NCBI RefSeq assembly: GCF_029360645.1 | Contig: NZ_JARDUA010000012.1 | Location: 1-60,081, forward strand | DNA from: Pontibacter litorisediminis | GTDB taxonomy: Bacteria > Bacteroidota > Bacteroidia > Cytophagales > Hymenobacteraceae | DNA length: 60,081 bases | Reading direction: 5' to 3' | In this document: piece after piece, positions 33,276 to 41,331 of the stretch | Numbering within the stretch: position 1 is the first letter of the stretch | Layout of the letters: each line of letters starts with the position of its first letter | Position numbers and translations under genes: made by a program | Notes under the pieces: generated by a model | The model's database searches: none | Told to the model about the DNA's origin: nothing | The model's input: only the letters and a program-made list of their open reading frames with translations

Positions 33276-36023
33276 ATGAACGCAGTTGAGATTGAGGAAG
33301 CTATTTCATTACTGGCAGAACAGCCTTTTAATCCTGTTGAGTTTCCCTATGCTTTTCTGGAAGCCTTTGGCAATAAGGCTACAACCATTAAGCGCCTACA
33401 ATCCGGCAACAATAATAAATCGGACGTAGAGGGCGGAGTTCTCCAGCGAAACAATATTCACATAGTTGTATGCGAAGAAGGCGCGGTTTTAGAAACGCTG
33501 AACCGGCTCCGCAATAGCCCGGCAACAGCTAAAGCTAAGGCCAAATTTATCCTGGCTACGGATGGTAAGGAGTTCCAGGCCGAAGATATGAATAGCGGTG
33601 AGACTGTTGCTTGCGACTATCCACAATTTAACGAGCATTTTGGCTTCTTTCTGCCTCTGGCAGGCATTAGTACTGTAAAGCAAATACGAGAAAATGCCTT
33701 TGATATAAGGGCTACGGCACGCCTTAACAAGCTCTATGTAGAGCTCTTGCAACATAATCCAGACTGGGCCACTGAAGCGCGGCGGCACGACATGAACCAT
33801 TTCCTGGCTCGGCTGATCTTTTGCTTTTTTGCTGAAGATACCGGCATCTTTAGTGGGAACAATCCTTTTGTCGATACAATTCAGAGAACTAGCGCCTCTG
33901 ATGCTTCAGATACGCACGAGGTGATGAGCGAGATCTTCCGAGCAATGGATACAAAGCGCGAAGACCGAAAAGCCAAGAACATACGTAGCTGGGCCATAAA
34001 CTTTCCTTACGTGAACGGAGAGCTATTTTCCGGTTCTACCGAATGCCCGAAGTTTACCAAGATTGCTCGCTCTTACCTAATTCACATTGGCAACTTAGAT
34101 TGGAAGAAAATTAACCCGGATATTTTCGGCTCCATGATTCAGGCGGTGGCTGATGAAGACGAACGTAGTGCACTGGGTATGCACTATACTTCTGTACCCA
34201 ATATTCTGAAAGTACTTAATCCGCTGTTTCTTGATGATCTGCGCGCGCAACTGGAGGAAGCAGGCGATAACGGGCGTAAGCTGCTTAACCTGCGCAAACG
34301 CCTGGCCCGCATCCGGGTGTTTGACCCGGCCTGTGGCTCTGGCAATTTTTTAGTGATTGCTTACAAGCAAATGCGGGAGATTGAAGCAGAGATCAACAAA
34401 CGCCGGGATGAAGGAGACAGGCCTACGGAAATACCGCTAACCAACTTCCGAGGTATAGAGTTGCGTGATTTCTCTTGCGAGATAGCACGCCTTGCTCTTA
34501 TCATCGCTGAATATCAGTGTGATGTGATTTATCGGGGGCAGAAGCTAGCAATCGCAGATTTTCTGCCGCTGAGCAAAGAAAACTGGATCACTCGTGGCAA
34601 TGCCCTGCAGCTAGAGTGGCTTTCTGTTTGTCCACCGACCGGAACAGGTGTAAGGCTTCACAGCAACGACCTCTTTTCTACTCCTTTACATCAATCTGAA
34701 ATTGATTTTGAAAACGAAGGAGGCGAAACCTATATCTGCGGAAACCCACCTTACCTAGGGTCAACCTGGCAATCCAAAGAACAAAAATCCGATTTACAAG
34801 CTATCTTCAAAGACCTAACCAAATTATGGAAGTCGCTTGATTATGTAGCAGGTTGGTTTATGAAAGCTGCCCAATACGGCAGGCATACCAATGCTGCCTC
34901 GGCTTTCGTTTCTACCAATTCCATTTGCCAAGGCCAGCAAGTACCCATACTTTGGCCACTGATATTCAACACAGGCCATGAAATTTCATTCGCTCATACA
35001 TCTTTCAAATGGAATAATCTTGCCAGCCATAATGCCGGTGTAACTGTGGTTATTGTTGGAATTTCAAATCACACCAGAACTGGAAAGCGGTTATTTTCAG
35101 TTGATGAAAATAGCGTAGTGACTGAAAAGAAAGTTGATAATATTAATGCTTATTTGGTAGCGTCCTCTGAAGTTCATGTGACTTCTGCCAGAAAGCCTAT
35201 ATCACCTATAGAAAAGATGACTTATGGCAATAAGCCTGTTGATGGTGGACATCTATTTATAGAAAACGGTGATGTGCCTTCAGATCTGTCTGAAGAGATG
35301 CAATCATTTATTAGGCCTATCGCCGGCAGTCATGATTTTATAAATGGTACTGTAAGACATTGTTTGTGGATAAAGAATGAAAAATTAGATTTAGCCTTAT
35401 CTAACCCCTTTATAGCTGAAAGAATTGAGAGGAATAGACTTAACCGTCTTGCAAGCCGAGACATAGGGGCTAAGCAATTAGCTGAAAGGGCGCACCAGTT
35501 TAGGGATACACAAGAAGCAACTAATTGGAGTTTTATTATCCCAAGGCATTCTTCTGAAAACAGGCTCTATCTACCAATAGGCTTATTAGATCGAACCTTA
35601 TTGATTAATGATAGTGCTTTTGCTATTTATGATGCACCCCTTTGGAATATGGCTATAGTTGCTTCTCAGATGCATTTAGTTTGGATTAAAACTGTCTGTG
35701 GACAATTAGAAACACGTATTCGTTACTCTAACACGCTTGGCTGGAACACTTTTCCCGTGCCGACCTTAACAACAAAAAATAAAGAAGATTTAACCCGTTG
35801 CGCTGAAGAAATTTTAATAGCGCGGGAGCGCCATTTCCCCGCCACCATCGCTGATCTCTACGATCCAGAGAAAATGCCCGAAGACCTCTGCCATGCCCAT
35901 GAACGTAACGATGAAGTGCTGGAGCGCATTTACATTGGCCGCCGGTTTAAAAACGACACCGAGCGCCTGGAAAAACTTTTCGATCTTTATACCCAAATGA
36001 CTACTAAAGCCAAGAATTCATGA
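33276..36023 (+). CDS. MmeI-like class I DNA methyltransferase (nuclease-less)
   Basis: A 915-residue N6-adenine-type methyltransferase. DPACGSGNFL at 350-359 is the SAM-binding motif I, and NPPY at 490-493 the catalytic motif IV. An N-terminal MmeI_N-like domain (about 1-160) and the helical spacer with FLARLIFCFFAEDTGIF (about 176-192) resemble the MmeI/type IIL family. The C-terminal half carries target-recognition-like and tail segments. I see no catalytic nuclease residues in the N-terminal domain, so cleavage must come from another protein. The gene overlaps the helicase gene by 4 bases (ATGA) and starts a three-gene operon. Confidence 0.85.
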   Translation: MNAVEIEEAISLLAEQPFNPVEFPYAFLEAFGNKATTIKRLQSGNNNKSDVEGGVLQRNNIHIVVCEEGAVLETLNRLRNSPATAKAKAKFILATDGKEFQAEDMNSGETVACDYPQFNEHFGFFLPLAGISTVKQIRENAFDIRATARLNKLYVELLQHNPDWATEARRHDMNHFLARLIFCFFAEDTGIFSGNNPFVDTIQRTSASDASDTHEVMSEIFRAMDTKREDRKAKNIRSWAINFPYVNGELFSGSTECPKFTKIARSYLIHIGNLDWKKINPDIFGSMIQAVADEDERSALGMHYTSVPNILKVLNPLFLDDLRAQLEEAGDNGRKLLNLRKRLARIRVFDPACGSGNFLVIAYKQMREIEAEINKRRDEGDRPTEIPLTNFRGIELRDFSCEIARLALIIAEYQCDVIYRGQKLAIADFLPLSKENWITRGNALQLEWLSVCPPTGTGVRLHSNDLFSTPLHQSEIDFENEGGETYICGNPPYLGSTWQSKEQKSDLQAIFKDLTKLWKSLDYVAGWFMKAAQYGRHTNAASAFVSTNSICQGQQVPILWPLIFNTGHEISFAHTSFKWNNLASHNAGVTVVIVGISNHTRTGKRLFSVDENSVVTEKKVDNINAYLVASSEVHVTSARKPISPIEKMTYGNKPVDGGHLFIENGDVPSDLSEEMQSFIRPIAGSHDFINGTVRHCLWIKNEKLDLALSNPFIAERIERNRLNRLASRDIGAKQLAERAHQFRDTQEATNWSFIIPRHSSENRLYLPIGLLDRTLLINDSAFAIYDAPLWNMAIVASQMHLVWIKTVCGQLETRIRYSNTLGWNTFPVPTLTTKNKEDLTRCAEEILIARERHFPATIADLYDPEKMPEDLCHAHERNDEVLERIYIGRRFKNDTERLEKLFDLYTQMTTKAKNS

Positions 36024-38071
36024 GCGAAAAAAAAGCTGTACCATCCGTTACCGTTAACTATAAAAGAACCGGAAGTTCTACCAACTCAAATGAACTTGGC
36101 ATGCGCGCCATGCAAGAACGCGCCTATGAAAAACGCGGTGAACAGTATTTGCTTATTAAATCCCCACCAGCCTCGGGGAAAAGCCGGGCGTTAATGTTTA
36201 TAGCGCTGGACAAGCTGAACAACCAAGGCATTAAACAAGCTATTATCGCGGTTCCGGAAAAGTCTATAGGCTCCAGCTTTGCCAATGAACCGCTTAGCAA
36301 ATACGGTTTCCACTATGACTGGCATGTAGAGCCAAAATGGAACCTCTGTAATGCCCCAGGGGAAGATGGCAGCAAGGTTAATGCCGTTGGATCTTTCTTA
36401 AGCAGCGAAGACAAGGTACTGATTTGCACCCATGCCACGTTTCGTTTTGCCGTAGAGCGATTCGGAGTAGAGGCTTTTGACGATCGACTCATTGCCATTG
36501 ATGAATTCCACCATGTGAGTGCCGATGAAGGTAATGTTCTCGGTTCACAAATCAGGCAACTGGTAGAACGCGATAAGACACATATTGTGGCCATGACAGG
36601 CTCCTACTTTCGTGGGGATGCCAACCCTGTCCTGATGCCTGAAGATGAGGCTAAATTCGATACTGTTACTTATACTTACTATGAGCAACTTAACGGTTAC
36701 GAATACCTTAAAACCTTGCATGTTGGTTATTACTTCTATAGTGAGGCTTATGCTGACGAGATTTTAAATGTTCTTAACCCTAATGAAAAAACGATCATCC
36801 ATATACCGAACGTCAATTCGCGCGAGAGTATGGGGGATAAAATCAAGGAAGTTGAGCATATTTTGTTTGAGCTTGGCGAGTGGCAGGGTACTGACCCAAG
36901 CACCGGCTTTCATTTAGTTAAAACGCCAGAGGGTAAAGTTTTGAAAATTGCTGATCTGGTTGAAGATGATTCCGCAAAGCGCTCAAGAGTACTAGCCGCG
37001 CTGAGAATGCCGGAAGCCAAAAAGAATCGCGACCACGTTGACATCATTATCGCGCTAGGAATGGCCAAAGAAGGTTTCGACTGGATATGGTGTGAACATG
37101 CACTTACGGTAGGCTACCGCTCTAGCCTAACCGAGATTGTACAAATTATCGGGCGCGCCACACGGGATGCACCCAATAAAACCCAGGCCCGCTTCACCAA
37201 CCTCATTGCCGAGCCCGATGCAGCAGAAGAGGCCGTTACCGATGCGGTTAACGATACACTCAAGGCCATTTCAGCCAGCCTGTTGATGGAGCAGGTGCTG
37301 GCCCCTAAGTTTAATTTTGTGCCTAAGCAAAAAGACTCAGGACCGGTTGAAGGAATGTACTATGGGGAAGGCGGCTATGATCCAGGTAAAGAAAATATCG
37401 GGGTTAATGAAAAGACGGGCCAATATCACATTGAGATAAAAGGTCTTTCTGCGCCCAAAAGCCAAGACGCCCAGCGTATTTGCCGGGAGGATTTGAATGA
37501 GGTTATCGCAGCATTTGTTCAAGACAAGCAGACCATCGAACGCGGCCTGTTTGACGAAGAGGTAGTGCCCCAGGAGCTCACCCAAATCCGTATGGGGAAG
37601 ATAATCAAAGAAAGGTACCCAGAGCTAGACGATGAGGATGTAGAATCCGTGCGCCAGCATGCTGTTGCCGCGCTGAACCTGACTCAGAAAGCAAAAGAAG
37701 CCATCAACAATGACAGTGAATTAGCTGGCCGCGCCAATACAGCTTTGATTGACGGGGTACGGAAATTTGCTATGGATGTCCGCGAGCTGGATGTAGACTG
37801 GATTGATAGCATTAATCCGTTTAGTGAAGCCTACTCCATTTTAGCTAAGGCTATGACGGAGAAAAGCCTGAAGGCTATGGCAGAAGTTATTTCAGCTAAA
37901 AAGCCCAACATATCAATAGATGAAGCACGAGACCTTGCCAAACGGGCTCTAAAATTCAAAAAAGAGAAAGGCAGATTACCAGATATCAAATCTGCTGACC
38001 CTTGGGAGCAACGTATGGCACAAGGAATAGCGTATTTGGCTCGTTTAAAAGCAGAGGAGAGAAATGGCTAA
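36020..38071 (+). CDS. DEAD/DEAH-box helicase of the methyltransferase operon
   Basis: A 683-residue superfamily 2 helicase. Walker A is SPPASGKS at 48-55, the DEAH-type box is DEFH at 161-164, motif III-like TGSYFRG follows near 194, and motif VI is QIIGRATR at 375-382. Residues after about 430 form a charged helical C-terminal region. Such helicases power DNA translocation in restriction and defence systems. It overlaps the methyltransferase gene by 4 bases and the GIY-YIG gene by 8 bases, so the three proteins are probably made together. Confidence 0.88.
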   Translation: MSEKKAVPSVTVNYKRTGSSTNSNELGMRAMQERAYEKRGEQYLLIKSPPASGKSRALMFIALDKLNNQGIKQAIIAVPEKSIGSSFANEPLSKYGFHYDWHVEPKWNLCNAPGEDGSKVNAVGSFLSSEDKVLICTHATFRFAVERFGVEAFDDRLIAIDEFHHVSADEGNVLGSQIRQLVERDKTHIVAMTGSYFRGDANPVLMPEDEAKFDTVTYTYYEQLNGYEYLKTLHVGYYFYSEAYADEILNVLNPNEKTIIHIPNVNSRESMGDKIKEVEHILFELGEWQGTDPSTGFHLVKTPEGKVLKIADLVEDDSAKRSRVLAALRMPEAKKNRDHVDIIIALGMAKEGFDWIWCEHALTVGYRSSLTEIVQIIGRATRDAPNKTQARFTNLIAEPDAAEEAVTDAVNDTLKAISASLLMEQVLAPKFNFVPKQKDSGPVEGMYYGEGGYDPGKENIGVNEKTGQYHIEIKGLSAPKSQDAQRICREDLNEVIAAFVQDKQTIERGLFDEEVVPQELTQIRMGKIIKERYPELDDEDVESVRQHAVAALNLTQKAKEAINNDSELAGRANTALIDGVRKFAMDVRELDVDWIDSINPFSEAYSILAKAMTEKSLKAMAEVISAKKPNISIDEARDLAKRALKFKKEKGRLPDIKSADPWEQRMAQGIAYLARLKAEERNG

Positions 38072-39275
38072 ACAACAGAAACTGACCGAAGAAGATGACG
38101 CGCTTTTAGCAGAACTCGGCATAGAGGTAGAAGCCAAAAAAGCCGTTAAGTACTCGCCCAGAGAAGAGCGAATTATCGCTGGCTTTGAGGAGATACAAAA
38201 GTTCGTGGAAGAGCATAATCGATTGCCCGAACACGGTGAGGACAGAGATATTTTTGAAAGGCTGTATGCCGTAAGGCTTGAACAAATCCGCAGGCAGGAA
38301 GAGTGCAGAAATCTTCTTAAAGAGCTGGATCATCAAAATCTTCTGGATAGCGAAAGTAAACCTGGTGCAGACATTTCAGAGGACTTGGATGACGAGGAAT
38401 TGCTGGCGCAGCTTGGCGTGGATGTTAATAACGAGGATTCAATCACAAACCTAAAACATGTAAAGCCTCGCGTAGAGAAAAAGGCAGCAGAAGAAATTGC
38501 CAACCGTACCCGCTGCGAAGATTTCGACAACTTCAAACCATTGTTTGCGGCGGTTAAAAGAGATATCGATACTGGTTTCAGGAAAACTATTCGTTTCAGA
38601 AAAGACGCCGGCTTCACCAAGACAAGCCTTAAGAAAGCTCAGTTTATTATTGTAGGGGGGCAAATGGCGTATATAGCCGAGATTGGAGAAACGTTTAAAG
38701 CTCCCAATGGTGAAGAAGATGCCCGCTTGCGGGTTATTTATGCCAACGGTACGGAAAGCAATATTTTGCTCAGGTCTCTGATTCGGGCCATGTACAAGGA
38801 CGAAACCAGTAGGTTTATCACTGACGCCGACTCAGGGCCTCTATTCTCTGGCGAGAACAGTGAAGATGATCAGGAGAGCGGTACAATTTACGTACTGCGT
38901 AGCCTATCCAATCATCCTACTATCAAAGAGAACAGAGAGATCGTCCATAAAATTGGAGTGACGGGTGGAGCTGTTGAGAAACGGCTTGTGAACGCCAAAA
39001 ATGATCCAACCTTTCTTATGGCCGATGTAGAAGTAGTAGCCACTTACAAACTAGCGAACATCAACAGGACGAAACTTGAGAATATAATTCACAAGTTTTT
39101 CGGTGCAGCAAAGTTGGATATTGAATTAATGGACCGTTTTGGAAAGCCGGTAAAAGCACGAGAATGGTTTTTGGTTCCGATCTTCATTATTGATGAAATG
39201 GTAGAAAAAATCAAAGATGGCACTGTCAGCGCTTATTATTATGATCCCGCTTCTGCAGAGTTAAAGAAGCATTAG
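38064..39275 (+). CDS. GIY-YIG nuclease-family protein (T5orf172/MUG113-like) of the methyltransferase operon
   Basis: A 403-residue protein. The N-terminal half (about 1-170) is a charged helical region; the middle (about 170-260) has a beta-rich segment. The C-terminal domain from about 272 has GTIYVLRSLS, then KIGVTGGAVEKRL and LENIIHKFF with the glutamate that carries the metal in GIY-YIG nucleases. This is the T5orf172/MUG113 variant of the fold. It is the likely cleaving subunit of a three-part system with the MmeI-like methyltransferase and the helicase. The nuclease call is good at the fold level; activity is inferred. Confidence 0.8.
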   Translation: MAKQQKLTEEDDALLAELGIEVEAKKAVKYSPREERIIAGFEEIQKFVEEHNRLPEHGEDRDIFERLYAVRLEQIRRQEECRNLLKELDHQNLLDSESKPGADISEDLDDEELLAQLGVDVNNEDSITNLKHVKPRVEKKAAEEIANRTRCEDFDNFKPLFAAVKRDIDTGFRKTIRFRKDAGFTKTSLKKAQFIIVGGQMAYIAEIGETFKAPNGEEDARLRVIYANGTESNILLRSLIRAMYKDETSRFITDADSGPLFSGENSEDDQESGTIYVLRSLSNHPTIKENREIVHKIGVTGGAVEKRLVNAKNDPTFLMADVEVVATYKLANINRTKLENIIHKFFGAAKLDIELMDRFGKPVKAREWFLVPIFIIDEMVEKIKDGTVSAYYYDPASAELKKH

Positions 39276-39377
39276 GATAGGTAGCCTTTTGAAGTAAAGA
39301 CTTTCATTGTAATCACTGTCAAACGTTGCTGGGAATGGTAGTTCGGAAGTCAAAATAGTAAGGTGCTGTTAACAGGT

Positions 39378-40946
39378 CTACTGCTTTAGCTGCTGCTTCA
39401 GCAACTCTCGTCCCTTCTCTGTTGTAATATACTGCTGCAAGGGGCTGCTGGGCCGGTCTTTGATAGTCTGGTCTAATAGCCCCTTCTCTAATAAAGGATT
39501 TACATAGCGTCTCACGTTGTCTGTGTGGTTAGCCAGGCCCACCCCCTTCTCCAGGATGTCTTTACGCTTAGCTGGTTTAAGCGCATAACTCAGAATCTTC
39601 ATATGCTCTGGTTCCAATTCCCTTGCCAGCTCTTCTTCAACTTGGTCGCTAACTTGGTCGCTAACTTGGTCGCCCCCGACTAAGCTGTCTTCTATAAAGG
39701 CAGGATGGCAGAAAAGCTCTACTTCGAAAAAGGTGCGGTCTTCATCTGTTCTAAAAGTAGGTGCAGGAGACCCGTTGTTTTCCAGTACCCTTTTGATGGT
39801 AGGGATGCCAGTGGCCCTGCCCTCCGTCAAGTCCAGTTCCTTTAGAAAATCGCCCAGGCGGCGGTTACGGTAGCGGCGTGGCCTGATGCGCCCGCTATTC
39901 AGATCCTCCTGCCGGATAGAGCGGTCCGGCCCGCCGTAGTTAAGAATCACAATGGAGTCTGGTGTCATCCGAATCTCCACCTGTTCCCGGACGAGGTAGT
40001 CCCGGTGGTACAAGGCATTGGCTACGGCTTCCTCCAGGGCCGCGTAAGGGTAATTCCACACGCGCACGGCCTCCGCCTTTCCTGGCTGCTTTATGACCTT
40101 TTCCCTTAGGAAATTGGTCTGCAGCAAATCCAGCGTCTTCCGGATCATGTCAGGTACCGGGCCTGTGATTTTGGGAAACTCTGTAAATTCTGAGTGCCCC
40201 TCCCCCTTCGGGAAATACACTACGTCTACCCAGGAGGCGGGGAAGAACTTTTCCGGATGCTCATTGAACATCATCAGCGCCACGTTGCGTGGGAATCGGT
40301 GCTCTGCAGGGCCCTCCACCAGTAGCATCTGCTCCAGTACTTCCGCTTTGGAACGCTGTTCTGTCCATTCAAACAGTCTACTCTCCACTTTTCGTAGGTG
40401 GTCCTGCACCAGTACCATGGACACATCGTCTAAGCTTGCATGGGTGTTTGGGCGGTCATCGAAGGGCACCTGGTTAGCCAGACTGATGAGCTCCTGCTGG
40501 GTCTCCTGGTCCGCCTTGACAGAGTTAGCGTAGCGGCGGACGTAGTAGAAGTGTCTTTTCTGATTGGCCGTAATCTGCTCCGGCACCTCATAGGGACGGT
40601 TAGAGCCGCCCGGCGCCCAAATCACCAGGATCTGCTGCCCGTCCACCTCTTCAAGAAAGACCTTTGGGCTGTAAAGAGGCCTGATCAGGTTGTTGAAGCC
40701 GATCATCTTCCTTTGGATTTCGGCGATCTCTGTTACAGAAAGTCCTTTTACTGGTCGCTTGGCCACTCCATCTTCCTCTATTATACCAACGATGATATAT
40801 CCACCACCTGTGTTCTCAAAATCATTAGCGAAGGCGCAAATAGATCGATAAATAGCATCAGGGTTCCATCCCTCTTTAAATTCAATCCGATCTGACTCTA
40901 CGGAACGATGATGTAATAGGTCTTCAATATTGATATGTAGTGGCAT
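39378..40946 (-). CDS. AlbA_2-type protein with RecG/HATPase_c_4-like and winged-helix domains
   Basis: A 522-residue protein. The N-terminus has the AlbA_2/Schlafen-like core (ESDRIEFKEGW, GGGYIIVGI). A HATPase_c_4-like module follows (about 300-410) with YPYAALEEAVANALYHRDY, then the tandem DQVSDQVSDQV repeat (about 424-434) and a C-terminal winged helix. The repeat is seen in many such regulators. It is transcribed divergently from the SIR2-pAgo operon 385 bases away, and the same HRDY-containing module occurs in that SIR2 protein, so it may be its regulator or an ancillary factor. That link is inference. Confidence 0.8.
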   Translation of the reverse strand: MPLHINIEDLLHHRSVESDRIEFKEGWNPDAIYRSICAFANDFENTGGGYIIVGIIEEDGVAKRPVKGLSVTEIAEIQRKMIGFNNLIRPLYSPKVFLEEVDGQQILVIWAPGGSNRPYEVPEQITANQKRHFYYVRRYANSVKADQETQQELISLANQVPFDDRPNTHASLDDVSMVLVQDHLRKVESRLFEWTEQRSKAEVLEQMLLVEGPAEHRFPRNVALMMFNEHPEKFFPASWVDVVYFPKGEGHSEFTEFPKITGPVPDMIRKTLDLLQTNFLREKVIKQPGKAEAVRVWNYPYAALEEAVANALYHRDYLVREQVEIRMTPDSIVILNYGGPDRSIRQEDLNSGRIRPRRYRNRRLGDFLKELDLTEGRATGIPTIKRVLENNGSPAPTFRTDEDRTFFEVELFCHPAFIEDSLVGGDQVSDQVSDQVEEELARELEPEHMKILSYALKPAKRKDILEKGVGLANHTDNVRRYVNPLLEKGLLDQTIKDRPSSPLQQYITTEKGRELLKQQLKQ

Positions 40947-41331
40947 AAGGTAAAAATAATACTGCAGGTCGGTACTAACAAAATTGAATAAATATAGAAT
41001 GATTCTTGGACTGTAACAGTAGCTACTAATTCTTTACAGGCAGCCACTGAAGTAACAGATATGCGTGGGTATTTCAGAGAGAAAAGCCTGTTCTTCCAAT
41101 GCTGCGAGAATCTTTTCGTAACACCTTTAAGTAAAGTAATCCTTTAATTAAATGTTTAAGAAGCTTTTTTCTATTTCCGCAGTATAAGTATAGAAAATTT
41201 CATTCTCTATTTTGTTATTAAAACTTATCTCTAAACATTTATCTTAAAAATTTCACAATTCACTACTATCATAGTATTTTGCTTACGGTCTATCACATTA
41301 GCAGGAAACTGTACTACTGTATATTTAAGTT
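40947..41331. other. divergent intergenic region (AlbA_2 gene / SIR2-pAgo operon)
   Basis: A 385-base AT-rich gap between two divergent genes. It must contain at least one promoter on each strand, but I see no -7 box with the full consensus and no strong palindrome. The last ~130 bases (41160-41290) are AT-rich. Confidence 0.45.

Noticed and set aside
33276..36023. Type IIG single-protein restriction-modification enzyme
   Set aside because: The MmeI-like protein shows no nuclease residues, and a helicase and a GIY-YIG gene are coupled to it, so a multi-subunit system fits better.
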